A stretch of DNA of 20,952 nt from Candidatus Bathyarchaeota archaeon (GTDB lineage Archaea; Asgardarchaeota; Lokiarchaeia; Sigyniarchaeales; Sigyniarchaeaceae), in assembly GCA_014729935.1 (NCBI GenBank), contig WJJB01000367.1, positions 1-20,952 on the forward strand, written 5' to 3'. Positions 7,994 through 15,082 of this stretch are shown piece after piece (the first letter of the stretch is position 1; each line of letters opens with the position of its first letter). The notes beneath the pieces were generated by a model. It was not told the origin of the DNA. It saw only the letters and a program-made list of their open reading frames with translations, and ran no database searches. The position numbers and the translations under genes were made by a program.

Positions 7994-8884
7994 CTACACG
8001 GAACGTGGCCCTCTTGGTTTCTTGATCTTGATCGCGATGATACTCGATCCTGCAATGCATGCAATCGCGATGATTCCAGCACCGTATCCAGAAATGTTAC
8101 TTGGTGAATTTCCCCCACCATTGCCATCATTCTCCGTGGGTATCACCCGGGTCAGGGAAACGCCTGTGGATAGGAACCCGTTTGCTTTACCGTAATTGTC
8201 GCTAGCTGAAAACATGTAACTCAGGATGGTTCCAGACCGGTTGGCAACATACGTTTCGTTGGTCACGCCGAGTCCAGATTCGAATCGCCAAGTTGCGATG
8301 ATGAATTCTCCTGAGATGGCTTGGATCGTCCTTCCCGAGATCACCTCATGGCCAATCCCAAGACTTGAATTAAGGTAATCGATCCAACTATTCACCATGG
8401 TGGGAAATTCGTTCTTATCGACCGTATCTTCATTCGTCTGGAATTGTTTTATCGTTTGCTGCGTGCTATTACTCCATTGCCAGATATCCATTACATCTCC
8501 CGTGTAATTGGTCTCTCCTGCAGAGCACACCGTTTGCCGTTGGAGTGCCGTGGCATTCTTCTCGCTATACACGTGATGGAATGATACCGTAACGTTTTCA
8601 TGGAGCAGGATCCAGGTGCCATTGTTTTTCTCAAAGTTCGTATCGTGATAGATGGAGATCACTTGAATGAATCCATCCACCGTGTCATTGTACACGTTAA
8701 ACCGCCAAGATTCATGAAAACCATCAGCTCGCGTCATGCATGTGGAAAGATCGTATTCAATGGTTGTGCTTGCACCCGGAAACCACTGGGATGGTGTTGC
8801 GTTCACGCTCCCCATCAGGATCGTGCCTGCCAGGGCGAATACCAATGATGCAGTTGCAAGGATATGCTTGTATTGCTTTTTCAT
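7994..8884 (-). CDS. Secreted, C-terminally anchored, sequon-rich surface protein
   Basis: I do not recognise the family. The 296-residue product starts with a clear signal peptide (basic MKKQYKH, a hydrophobic core to about residue 25, then SVNA). The mature part is beta-like. It holds ten N-x-S/T sequons, at about N66, N88, N97, N110, N126, N139, N172, N209, N215 and N263, and two cysteines (C49, C120) that could pair. A Gly/Asn/Ser linker (residues 251-267) leads to a C-terminal helix (about 268-287) and a basic tail (KIKKPRGPR). This is the layout of a cell-surface glycoprotein anchored in the membrane. The ATG at 8884 has GGGAGAT five bases upstream. It is the first gene of the operon with the flippase-like gene, so the two may share a role in surface glycan biology. 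Confidence 0.8.
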   Translation of the reverse strand: MKKQYKHILATASLVFALAGTILMGSVNATPSQWFPGASTTIEYDLSTCMTRADGFHESWRFNVYNDTVDGFIQVISIYHDTNFEKNNGTWILLHENVTVSFHHVYSEKNATALQRQTVCSAGETNYTGDVMDIWQWSNSTQQTIKQFQTNEDTVDKNEFPTMVNSWIDYLNSSLGIGHEVISGRTIQAISGEFIIATWRFESGLGVTNETYVANRSGTILSYMFSASDNYGKANGFLSTGVSLTRVIPTENDGNGGGNSPSNISGYGAGIIAIACIAGSSIIAIKIKKPRGPRSV

Positions 8885-8905
8885 TTAAATCTCCCATGTT
8901 AGTCT

Positions 8906-8919
8906 CGCGCCATCGCGCG
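8906..8919. repeat. GC-rich hairpin in the divergent promoter
   Basis: CGCGC and GCGCG pair around a CATC loop. It lies close to the predicted transcription start of the surface-protein gene, about 27 bases downstream of a TATA-like CTAAAAG on the minus strand near 8944-8950. It could affect the leader structure or bind a regulator. Confidence 0.35.
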
Positions 8920-8985
8920 TGCATACTCGAATGCAGCATCGGCTTTTAGCATGTGCATTCAATATCGGGGATCCTCCAGCGTGAG

Positions 8986-8993
8986 TTATATAT
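8986..8993 (+). promoter_or_regulatory. TATA box of the phosphatase gene
   Basis: TTATATAT lies with its centre about 27 bases upstream of the ATG at 9016. This is the spacing expected between an archaeal TATA box and the transcription start, so the phosphatase mRNA would be leaderless. This is the main reason for preferring that start. Confidence 0.5.
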
Positions 8994-9015
8994 GCGTTCT
9001 CGCGTTAACCATTCC

Positions 9016-10158
9016 ATGAAAGATATAGGCTTCCAGCTTGATGAGGGGGAAGGTGAGGAATCTTGGAACACCATCGAGGCGTGGTTCAAATCTACAGCAA
9101 GCACCAAGGATAATGTGCCCGAATTCATGCAACCCCGCGTGATTCATGAACTTGAAGATACCGCAGGGCTATCACGGCAAGTTCGAGACGAGATCATCAA
9201 AGTTATTCTCCTGTTTGAAATTGCCTCCCGGGAAAATTATGCTGGAGATTCCTACCTGTTTTTCAAGCATTTTACCGGGGCATTGCACGCTGCCCTCGAT
9301 CTATTCACGCTCGCCAGGGACGATGACCCGAATAATGCATGGCAGGTTCCTAGCAACATCTTGAAACGGCAGGAAAATGACTTGGAGAGAAGGTACATGC
9401 GGTCGATGTTCCCCAAGGTTTCCGCTGAGGATGGAAATCAAGTGAAACGATATTTCATCGACTGGTTCATCGAGGTGCTCCAAGAATTGGCAGGCATGCT
9501 CGGCGCATCTTGCATTCCTGGTGGGGAAGAAGGCATCGAACTCATTGAATCTTTCCTGACCGGTATTTACCGTCGCGATTACCTGCGTAATTTTCGCCAA
9601 GTGAATGGCATATCACACCTGTTCAGGTCGCCGGATCCCGCGAAATTCACCGGTGAACCGGATCTACTGGAACGGTACCTATTGGACCATGAAATTGCGG
9701 TGATAGTGGATCTCAGGGGTGCAAGAGAGGGTAGAGCCCCCGGAGCATTGAAACAGCTCCTGCAACGGTTGGACATCACGCGAATGGTCGTGAATCTCAC
9801 GAACAGGGGGGATGGCAAATCCCTTGGTCCCGGGTATCACAATAGGGCGAAATTGCTTCGGGGGGAAATCGGAAAGGTGATCCGGGAATTTTTAACGAAA
9901 TCTGGCGGGATGCTGGTTCATTGCGCGTCCGGCAAGGATAGGACGGGTATCATCGCAGCCATCTTCCAGTTGCTGGCAGGGATTTCAAGGAAGGAAATCA
10001 TCGAAGATTATACACGCACCGGCTTGGATGCAATTCCACCAAAGATCATCGAGTTGCTTGATTTCATTGATGCAGAAGGTGGCGTGGAAGCATACTTAGA
10101 AACCTGCGGGATTACGGGTGAAATGCAGATTTCCGCCAAGAAACGGCTTCTCCAGTGA
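9016..10158 (+). CDS. Tyrosine/lipid phosphatase-like protein (Y_phosphatase3 type) with helical N-terminal domain
   Basis: From the chosen ATG the protein has 380 residues. The C-terminal half is a cysteine phosphatase of the DSP-like type. It has an early FRSPDPAKF stretch, VDLRG with the likely general acid Asp at about 232, and the P-loop HCASGKDRTG with nucleophile C303 and arginine R309. The lysine-aspartate P-loop (HCxxGKDRTG) is typical of the MptpB/Y_phosphatase3 group, which includes enzymes acting on phosphotyrosine and phosphoinositides. The first 190 or so residues are mostly helical and not recognised. Longer starts exist at ATG 8992 and GTG 8953, but a TATA box overlaps the first. 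The gene is divergent from the surface-protein operon, and its stop is one base from the stop of the opposing flavin reductase gene. There is no signal peptide, so a cytoplasmic place is likely; the substrate is unknown. Confidence 0.85.
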   Translation: MKDIGFQLDEGEGEESWNTIEAWFKSTASTKDNVPEFMQPRVIHELEDTAGLSRQVRDEIIKVILLFEIASRENYAGDSYLFFKHFTGALHAALDLFTLARDDDPNNAWQVPSNILKRQENDLERRYMRSMFPKVSAEDGNQVKRYFIDWFIEVLQELAGMLGASCIPGGEEGIELIESFLTGIYRRDYLRNFRQVNGISHLFRSPDPAKFTGEPDLLERYLLDHEIAVIVDLRGAREGRAPGALKQLLQRLDITRMVVNLTNRGDGKSLGPGYHNRAKLLRGEIGKVIREFLTKSGGMLVHCASGKDRTGIIAAIFQLLAGISRKEIIEDYTRTGLDAIPPKIIELLDFIDAEGGVEAYLETCGITGEMQISAKKRLLQ

Positions 10159-10159
10159 A

Positions 10160-10786
10160 TCAATTCCCATTACTGGAGGATGGCCCGGTCCTAGTTCTTT
10201 TGAGTACCATCCCTTCCCTATAGGCATCACCAACCTTGTCACCTACAAGGCGGTATGTATTGTCATTGGAAATCAGGAAAGGCTTGCATTTTTTCAAGTC
10301 AGGTTTTCGCTTGGTGATGCATCGTTCCATGACGTGCACTTCCAAGACCTCGCCTAAGAACAGGTAGTTCGCGCCCCCTATATCGACTTCTTGCACCACT
10401 TTGCAAGCCGTGGTGATTGGCGCGTCGCGAACGAGAGGCGCACCTGCAATGGAAGCTTGGAATACCTCGAATAACAAGGATTTGTCCTGGTTTGCCCCAG
10501 ATACCAACCCGCAATAATCTACGAGCTCCAGCATCTCCACAGAAGGAACACTCACGGAAAACGCACCGTGTTCTTGTATTCCCCTCGTGGTATGGTGATT
10601 CTTCCCGCAACTGATGGCAAAATGCATGGGTGAGTATTGGAAATGCATCACGTCTGCTAGAACCATGAAATTCTCCCTTCCATCCACCATGGTTCCAACC
10701 AGCACGCAAGGGCTCACGAGTAACCTGTGATGTAACCTTTCAAGTTTCTTGTGGGTCATCAACATCAGGAGAGGTATGAAAACCAT
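10160..10786 (-). CDS. Flavin reductase-like FMN-binding split-barrel protein
   Basis: The sequence follows the flavin reductase-like/flavoredoxin family. It has RLLVSPCVLVGTMVDGRENF at the N-terminus, then HHTTRGIQEHGAFSVSVPS, and LVDYCGLVSGANQDK, which correspond to the FMN-binding and dimer regions. These proteins bind FMN and pass electrons between nicotinamide or protein donors and acceptors. The conserved part begins near the ATG at 10759 (199-residue form, the usual family length). I give the first ATG at 10786, and the frame continues to a TTG at 10816. The extra N-terminus is hydrophobic (MVFIPLLMLM), which is unusual and argues for the shorter form. A TATA-like CATATAAT near 10838-10845 predicts a transcript start near 10815. 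No partner enzyme is adjacent. Confidence 0.85.
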   Translation of the reverse strand: MVFIPLLMLMTHKKLERLHHRLLVSPCVLVGTMVDGRENFMVLADVMHFQYSPMHFAISCGKNHHTTRGIQEHGAFSVSVPSVEMLELVDYCGLVSGANQDKSLLFEVFQASIAGAPLVRDAPITTACKVVQEVDIGGANYLFLGEVLEVHVMERCITKRKPDLKKCKPFLISNDNTYRLVGDKVGDAYREGMVLKRTRTGPSSSNGN

Positions 10787-10837
10787 GGGCAATAAGCAAT
10801 TCGTTACCTGAACCAAATTTGTGAATGCAAGTTCTTG

Positions 10838-10846
10838 ATTATATGC
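10838..10846 (-). promoter_or_regulatory. TATA-like element of the flavin reductase gene
   Basis: On the minus strand GCATATAAT lies about 27 bases before position 10815. It would give a leader of about 30 bases to the ATG at 10786. Confidence 0.4.
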
Positions 10847-10935
10847 TAAATACCAAGAAAGCGAATGTACCCTTTGGGATAGAGTAATGTAACCGGGAAA
10901 TCAATCGTTAAACAAAACTATCACGATGATATATC

Positions 10936-11388
10936 ATGGAACAAGAACCCCAAGATACAACCAAGACTGAAGGAAAACCGTTGGGAAAGAAGATTGGCTT
11001 GCCACTCATCGTGTGGGGAACTGCAAACGCGGTCGCAGGTATCTTCTTCTTCCTGGTTCCAATGGATATTTTGAAAGGCATCCTCATCCAAGCGCTATTC
11101 TGGGGCGCGATCGATGCGATTATCGGCTTGGCAGCATACCTGGGAAAGAAGGAAACCCCACTTGAAAAAGTCATGAAATCCTTGAAGGTGAACGGTGTTT
11201 TAGATATTGGCTACATGGTGATTGGCGTGGTATTGATGGCGGTTACTCCCGTCCTGGACCTGCCTCAAGGCGATATCACGGCCAACTATGTCATCGGGTC
11301 TGGCATCGGCATCATCATCCAAGGCGCGTTCTTATTGTTGGCAGATATACACCACATTCACATCGTAAAGGAAATGATGCAAGCGTGA
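10936..11388 (+). CDS. Small four-helix membrane protein
   Basis: The 150-residue product starts with a polar, acidic segment (EQEPQDTTKTEGKPLGKK). It then has four hydrophobic helices at about residues 20-42, 46-68, 87-108 and 116-138, and a histidine-rich end (ADIHHIHIVKEMM). The repeated small-residue pattern and length recall small conserved membrane families such as DUF6992, but I cannot confirm membership. There is no clear Shine-Dalgarno motif before the ATG. An AT-rich TTAAACAAAA stretch near 10908 is at leaderless-promoter distance. T runs follow the stop. Confidence 0.75.
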   Translation: MEQEPQDTTKTEGKPLGKKIGLPLIVWGTANAVAGIFFFLVPMDILKGILIQALFWGAIDAIIGLAAYLGKKETPLEKVMKSLKVNGVLDIGYMVIGVVLMAVTPVLDLPQGDITANYVIGSGIGIIIQGAFLLLADIHHIHIVKEMMQA

Positions 11389-11413
11389 GTTTTCCACTGA
11401 CCTCGTGATAATC

Positions 11414-11447
11414 TTTTTCCATCCTGGTCGTTTCCACTTTTCTTTTT
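11414..11447 (+). terminator. Oligo-T terminator region
   Basis: T5 at 11414-11418, T4 at 11438-11441 and T5 at 11443-11447 follow the stop codon at 11388. Several T runs in a pyrimidine-rich stretch are typical of archaeal termination. Confidence 0.45.
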
Positions 11448-11550
11448 CTGTTGAATCGCCTTCTTAAGCCACCAATTTCCCATGAGTGCAATAATGGCGC
11501 TGGATGGAGCAGGATGATGGTCCCCATGAATCCGAGCGTGCTTAAGAGTG

Positions 11551-12579
11551 ATGGACGGTTGGGTACATCGAAGGAAAATGCGATGGTGGATCCTGTTCCT
11601 CACGATTGGCTTGCTATTCGCTTACCTGTTTGGTGGTTTTGCCATCAGGGTGCTATCCAATTTCTGGTATCACGATTTCTATGATCCCGTGGATATTTGC
11701 GGCGCGCTGGCAGCCGGGAAAACGGGACGACCCTCATGGATTCCAAGGGACTCATTCGTGATAGACATGCATGCTCACACGACGGCATCGGATGGCTTGC
11801 TCACTCCACGCCAGCTGGTCTGTTGGGAAATCGCCAACGGGTACGATGGCGTCGTTGTTTCAGATCATAATACCATGGTATCTGTTGAATCATGCAAGCA
11901 AGCAGCCGCCGAGCTAGATCCTGATTTCCTCGTCATCCCTGGTATGGAATTCACGGCGCTGAACGTGCACATGAACCTTGTGGGTATCAAAACCCCCGGC
12001 GTGGTCCCCAACATGCTATGGACCCGTCGGAAAACGATCAAGCGGGCGATAGATCACGCTCATTCCGAGGGTGGCGTGGTGCAATTCAATCATCCTGATT
12101 GGTACTTTTTTAACGCTTTCAAGAAATACCCCCGGGACTGGTGGATGGAGCAGGATATCGATGGGTGGGAGGTATACAACGGTTTTGGATTCTTTGACGA
12201 GGACGCCTTGAATTTCATCGAAAATCACAGGGATATCAAGACCATGTATGCAAGTGCAGGTACGGATGTACATGATCCCGCGAAACACTTTCGATGTTAC
12301 ACGGAAATTCTGACAAAGGATAGAACCCAAGAAGGAGTGCTTGCTGCTCTCAAGGCAGGCAAGACCAAGGTGCATCTCCACGTGGACCAGGAACGGGAAC
12401 GGGTACCTCCAGAGCGGGGGAAGATACATGTAAGCGCGGAACGCCAGGAATTCATTCGGAAATGGAAATGGATATACTGGGTGGGTGATGCGTTGATCAT
12501 GGGAAATCGACGGAAGCTCTTGGTTGGATTGTTGGCTTCAATCATCCTCTTCTCGATTTTCCTTGCCATGTTTACGTGA
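11551..12579 (+). CDS. PHP-domain metallophosphoesterase with terminal membrane segments
   Basis: The PHP fold binds two or three metals and hydrolyses phosphoesters. All expected ligand motifs are present, numbered from ATG 11551: HAHTTASDG (H74, H76, D81), SDHN (D105, H106), PGMEFT (E133), H140, FNHP (H181) and GTDVH (D239, H241). This agrees with a working PHP site like that of YciV/RNase AM-type or histidinol-phosphate-type enzymes; the substrate is not known. Unusually, a hydrophobic helix at about residues 12-33 precedes the domain and another (about 320-342) ends the protein. Basic residues before both helices give conflicting topology signals. Starts at GTG 11548 and ATG 11578 are also possible; the last begins directly at the membrane helix. 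It follows the small membrane protein on the same strand after T runs. Confidence 0.85.
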   Translation: MDGWVHRRKMRWWILFLTIGLLFAYLFGGFAIRVLSNFWYHDFYDPVDICGALAAGKTGRPSWIPRDSFVIDMHAHTTASDGLLTPRQLVCWEIANGYDGVVVSDHNTMVSVESCKQAAAELDPDFLVIPGMEFTALNVHMNLVGIKTPGVVPNMLWTRRKTIKRAIDHAHSEGGVVQFNHPDWYFFNAFKKYPRDWWMEQDIDGWEVYNGFGFFDEDALNFIENHRDIKTMYASAGTDVHDPAKHFRCYTEILTKDRTQEGVLAALKAGKTKVHLHVDQERERVPPERGKIHVSAERQEFIRKWKWIYWVGDALIMGNRRKLLVGLLASIILFSIFLAMFT

Positions 12580-12620
12580 TGGGTGGCTCATGGGGGCAAT
12601 CTGAAGTAGTCGGAACGATA

Positions 12621-12800
12621 TTATCCGTGGATTTCTTCTTCACCGCACATGCTCCTGCCGCAAGTATTGCATTCCTCGTACACGAGCCCGCACTCTGGAC
12701 AGGTGTATCCAGTATTCTGAAAAACTAGCTGCACGTGACATTCCGTGCACCTCTTGGGATGGGGACATGTCCTGCCGCGATCATCTCGAGCTTTTTTCAA
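12621..12800 (-). CDS. 59-residue zinc-ribbon protein with eight cysteines, TTG start
   Basis: A TTG start (complement of 12798-12800) has GAGGTGA (complement of 12807-12813) six bases upstream, close to an ideal ribosome site. An in-frame TGA lies just before it. The product holds TCPHPKRCTECH, then YTCPECGLVYEECNTCGRSM and a final cysteine. Cysteines are at 12, 18, 21, 34, 37, 44, 47 and 52, with H14 and H22 as further possible ligands. That could hold two zinc ions in two ribbon or knuckle sites. The tail is acidic (GEEEIHG). No specific family is recognised. A TATA-like GTATTAATTC lies near 12836-12845. The gene is missed by finders that need ATG or longer frames. It lies between the PHP and GH20 genes and could be transcribed on from GH20 (106-base gap). 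Confidence 0.75.
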   Translation of the reverse strand: MKKARDDRGRTCPHPKRCTECHVQLVFQNTGYTCPECGLVYEECNTCGRSMCGEEEIHG

Positions 12801-12846
12801 GTGGGTTCACCTCGTCTTCTCCCAAGCATCTCATGAATTAATACGT

Positions 12847-12860
12847 GATTCCTAAGAATC
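12847..12860. repeat. Perfect inverted repeat GATTC-CTAA-GAATC
   Basis: Two five-base arms surround a four-base centre. It sits directly upstream of the TATA-like element of the small zinc-ribbon gene and downstream of the GH20 stop. It could be an operator; at this length chance is not excluded. Confidence 0.35.
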
Positions 12861-12906
12861 ATGATCCAAGATGATTGCCTGCAAATGATTCGAAAGCCAG
12901 ATTGAA

Positions 12907-14529
12907 TCACGAGGGAAGTTCAGAAGATTGCTTGTAAATCTTGATCTTGAGCAAGAGCTTTTTCAAGCCCTTTGGTTCGGCGAGATCAAGTGGGGTGCAT
13001 TCAATCCCGAGCCTTGAGAGCATCTCTTGCACCGTTGAAAGACGTTTCGTGAAGGATTTGAAGTCCTTTCTTGACCTTGGTGTCCACGCGTTCTCCGCCA
13101 CTGCAATCAAGCGCGGGAAGACGAATACGTGCACGTGGTGGCGATCCTCGGCGAATTCTGTCCACATGGGCGCTTCAATACCAAGGACATTCCCGTGCCA
13201 TGGTTTTTTCAATTTTTTCGGGATGGGATCATACTCGTAAGTCTTGCTAAGTGGTATGACTCCATGGTTGTAGTCCAAGTACACGTGGAAGAAATGAGAC
13301 ATCACTGCTTTGCCACCATGTCGCAGGTGGTTCAAGACATGTTTCTTGTCCTTGAGCCAGTATTGCACGACGGCATCCTTATCGAATCCACCCCGGAGCA
13401 TCTCGTTCCATCCCATCGCCTTTCTTCCCTTCGATTCAAGGTATTCCACCATCCTGCTAGTAAAAAATGCTTGCAGCTCGTCCTCGTTATCCAATTCCTT
13501 GGATTCTATCATGGCTTGGCAATCCGCGCAATTCTTCCATCTCTTGCGTGGCGCCTCATCCCCACCAATATGAATGACGGGTGAGGGAAATAGTGCCACG
13601 ATCTCGTCCAATACCCCTTCAAGAAACCTATACACTTTCTCCTTTCCCGCGCAATACACGTCCTTCTTGATGCCGGACGTCGTGGCAACCTTGAATGGTC
13701 CCCCCGTGCAGCTGAGCTCGGGATATGATGCCAAGGCGGCAGTGCAATGCCCTGGCATCTCGATCTCCGGTATCACTTGGATGTACCTGTTGGATGCATG
13801 CTCCAGTATCTCCTTGATATCACCCTTGGTGAAAAACCCACCATGTGGCTTTCCATCCGACTTCCTGCTGAGGAACCCGCCGGTCTGCGATTCCTCACGG
13901 TTTGAGCCAATTGTTGAAAGCTTGGGATATCGATCTACTTGAATTCGCCATCCCTGGTCATCCGTCAAGTGAAGGTGAAACTTGTTTAGTTTCAGCAGTG
14001 CCATGGCATCCAATAGTTGCTTGACGGTCTCCACATCGAAAAAGTGCCTGCTGACATCCAGCATGAACCCGCGCCACTGGAATCTCGGGAAATCAACGAT
14101 CCTTACACACGGGATATTCCTTGGAGATTCACTTCCACTAATCCCGTTCTTGGCACCCCATGCAAGCTGCCGGGTGGTTTGAACCCCGTAAAACAAGCCC
14201 CGTGCATCCCTTGCACGGATAGATACCCCCTCCTTCTTGACATCGAGGATGTAGCCCTCGTTTCCCGTTTTGGCAAGATTATCATCCTTGGAGAGCATGA
14301 TGTAGCCCTCGATCCCCGTTTTGGCAAGATCATCATCCATTGAGAGTATGCATAGTTCCTTTTCGAGGATATCTTCCAGAAACTTGCGGGCGAGGGAATT
14401 TATCGAGGAAACTTCTCCCTCCACGAGGATGGTTCCAAGTGAGGACGGATCCAAAGCACCTTGCAACTCGTGAACCAGTACCGGTCGCGGGATAACGTGA
14501 ATCATGTACCTGTTTCGATTAGGTGGCAT
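12907..14529 (-). CDS. Beta-N-acetylhexosaminidase, glycoside hydrolase family 20
   Basis: GH20 enzymes remove terminal GlcNAc or GalNAc by substrate-assisted catalysis. The catalytic pair sits in HIGGDEA (D324, E325). Other family hallmarks are GLFYGVQTTRQL (111-122), the start of the barrel at FQWRGFMLDVSRHFF (150-164), KFHLHLTDDQGWRI (183-196) and PEIEMPGH (254-261). An N-terminal GH20b-like domain of about 140 residues precedes the barrel. It contains a 17-residue tandem repeat at 63-79 and 80-96. At 540 residues the length is normal. No signal peptide is visible at MPPNRNRYMIHVIPRP, so the enzyme is probably cytoplasmic. The ATG at 14529 lies about 29 bases after the start predicted from the TATA box at 14581-14590. 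The gene is divergent from a regulator at 14679, with mirrored operator-like sites between them. Confidence 0.95.
   Translation of the reverse strand: MPPNRNRYMIHVIPRPVLVHELQGALDPSSLGTILVEGEVSSINSLARKFLEDILEKELCILSMDDDLAKTGIEGYIMLSKDDNLAKTGNEGYILDVKKEGVSIRARDARGLFYGVQTTRQLAWGAKNGISGSESPRNIPCVRIVDFPRFQWRGFMLDVSRHFFDVETVKQLLDAMALLKLNKFHLHLTDDQGWRIQVDRYPKLSTIGSNREESQTGGFLSRKSDGKPHGGFFTKGDIKEILEHASNRYIQVIPEIEMPGHCTAALASYPELSCTGGPFKVATTSGIKKDVYCAGKEKVYRFLEGVLDEIVALFPSPVIHIGGDEAPRKRWKNCADCQAMIESKELDNEDELQAFFTSRMVEYLESKGRKAMGWNEMLRGGFDKDAVVQYWLKDKKHVLNHLRHGGKAVMSHFFHVYLDYNHGVIPLSKTYEYDPIPKKLKKPWHGNVLGIEAPMWTEFAEDRHHVHVFVFPRLIAVAENAWTPRSRKDFKSFTKRLSTVQEMLSRLGIECTPLDLAEPKGLKKLLLKIKIYKQSSELPS
14242..14343 (-). 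repeat. 51-base in-frame tandem duplication inside the GH20 gene
   Basis: Two adjacent 51-base units (14293-14343 and 14242-14292) are nearly identical and encode residues 63-79 and 80-96. Both contain DD(D/N)LAKTG(I/N)EGYI. The reading frame is kept. The high DNA identity suggests a recent duplication in the N-terminal, non-catalytic domain. Confidence 0.9.
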
Positions 14530-14548
14530 TTAAGCTTTGAACTTCCCG

Positions 14549-14562
14549 TATCGTGTCCAATA
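14549..14562. promoter_or_regulatory. Operator-like site, left copy (GH20 promoter)
   Basis: TATCGTGTCCAATA overlaps the GH20 transcription start predicted from its TATA-like box at 14581-14590 (minus strand GCATAAATAG). It is the exact reverse complement of the right copy at 14634-14647, and each copy is itself a partial palindrome (TATnGnnnnCnATA). A factor bound here would block GH20 initiation. The binding protein is inferred. Confidence 0.6.
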
Positions 14563-14580
14563 GTATCACCATTGGGATAA

Positions 14581-14590
14581 CTATTTATGC
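14581..14590 (-). promoter_or_regulatory. TATA-like box of the GH20 gene
   Basis: On the minus strand GCATAAATAG lies about 27 bases before position 14558 and about 55 bases before the ATG at 14529. Confidence 0.45.
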
Positions 14591-14633
14591 ACTCTCATCG
14601 TTTATTTTTCATAATAGGAACGTACCAACTTGA

Positions 14634-14647
14634 TATTGGACACGATA
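14634..14647. promoter_or_regulatory. Operator-like site, right copy (regulator promoter)
   Basis: TATTGGACACGATA is the exact reverse complement of the left copy 71 bases away. It lies 31 bases before the regulator's ATG. Depending on which AT-rich stretch is the TATA box (TTTATTTT at 14601-14608, or GATAATAC at 14644-14651), it overlaps either the start point or the TATA box itself. This fits autoregulation. Confidence 0.6.
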
Positions 14648-14678
14648 ATACACAAGGATTGGAAACCTGGTAACCAAC

Positions 14679-15068
14679 ATGCCCAAGCTTCCCCGATGCA
14701 AGACATGTGGAACGCGATTGAAAACGACCTACATCCGCGTCATGAAAGAAAGAAACTCCGTGAAGAAGCGGATTGGTGCTTACTGCAGCACATGCCACCG
14801 GTTCATGGATGATCATCCGGAGCTCGTCAATGGCGATGGGGACAGTCATCATGTTGTCCAGAAGTTCGCGATGGCACTGGAAAGGAATGATGAAGTGGAA
14901 GCACGAGTGTATGCTGCAATGCTAACCAGGGGCTCCACCGATGTGGATGAAATCGCTACCGTTCTTGACTTGGACCATGCCGTCGTGCGTGACGTGCTTG
15001 ACAGGTTCAACGGGGATGGACTGGTTCAAAAATGGAAGGGATATTGGCGGGTTAATGCAAGAGTGTAG
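14679..15068 (+). CDS. Zinc-ribbon plus winged-helix putative transcriptional regulator
   Basis: The 129-residue protein has an N-terminal zinc ribbon with C7-x2-C10 (CKTC) and C36-x2-C39 (CSTC), joined by a basic segment. A charged linker leads to a winged-helix-like domain at about 73-125. In that domain, EIATVLDLDHAVVRDVLDRF fits the helix-turn-helix and GLVQKWKGYWRV the wing. Together these are typical of small archaeal transcription factors. It is divergent from the GH20 gene across a 149-base gap that carries a perfect mirrored 14-base site near both promoters, so it is the natural candidate to control GH20 and itself. The Shine-Dalgarno motif before the ATG is weak. It converges on the acetyltransferase gene. 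The regulator role is inferred from domains and context; no ligand-binding domain is seen. Confidence 0.82.
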   Translation: MPKLPRCKTCGTRLKTTYIRVMKERNSVKKRIGAYCSTCHRFMDDHPELVNGDGDSHHVVQKFAMALERNDEVEARVYAAMLTRGSTDVDEIATVLDLDHAVVRDVLDRFNGDGLVQKWKGYWRVNARV

Positions 15069-15082
15069 TGTCCTGTCCAAGC

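Noticed and set aside
11358..11603. Possible frameshifted remnant of a membrane protein gene on the minus strand
   Set aside because: Joining two frames near 11500 would read as a hydrophobic tail, but much of it is antisense to the PHP gene start and no family is recognised.
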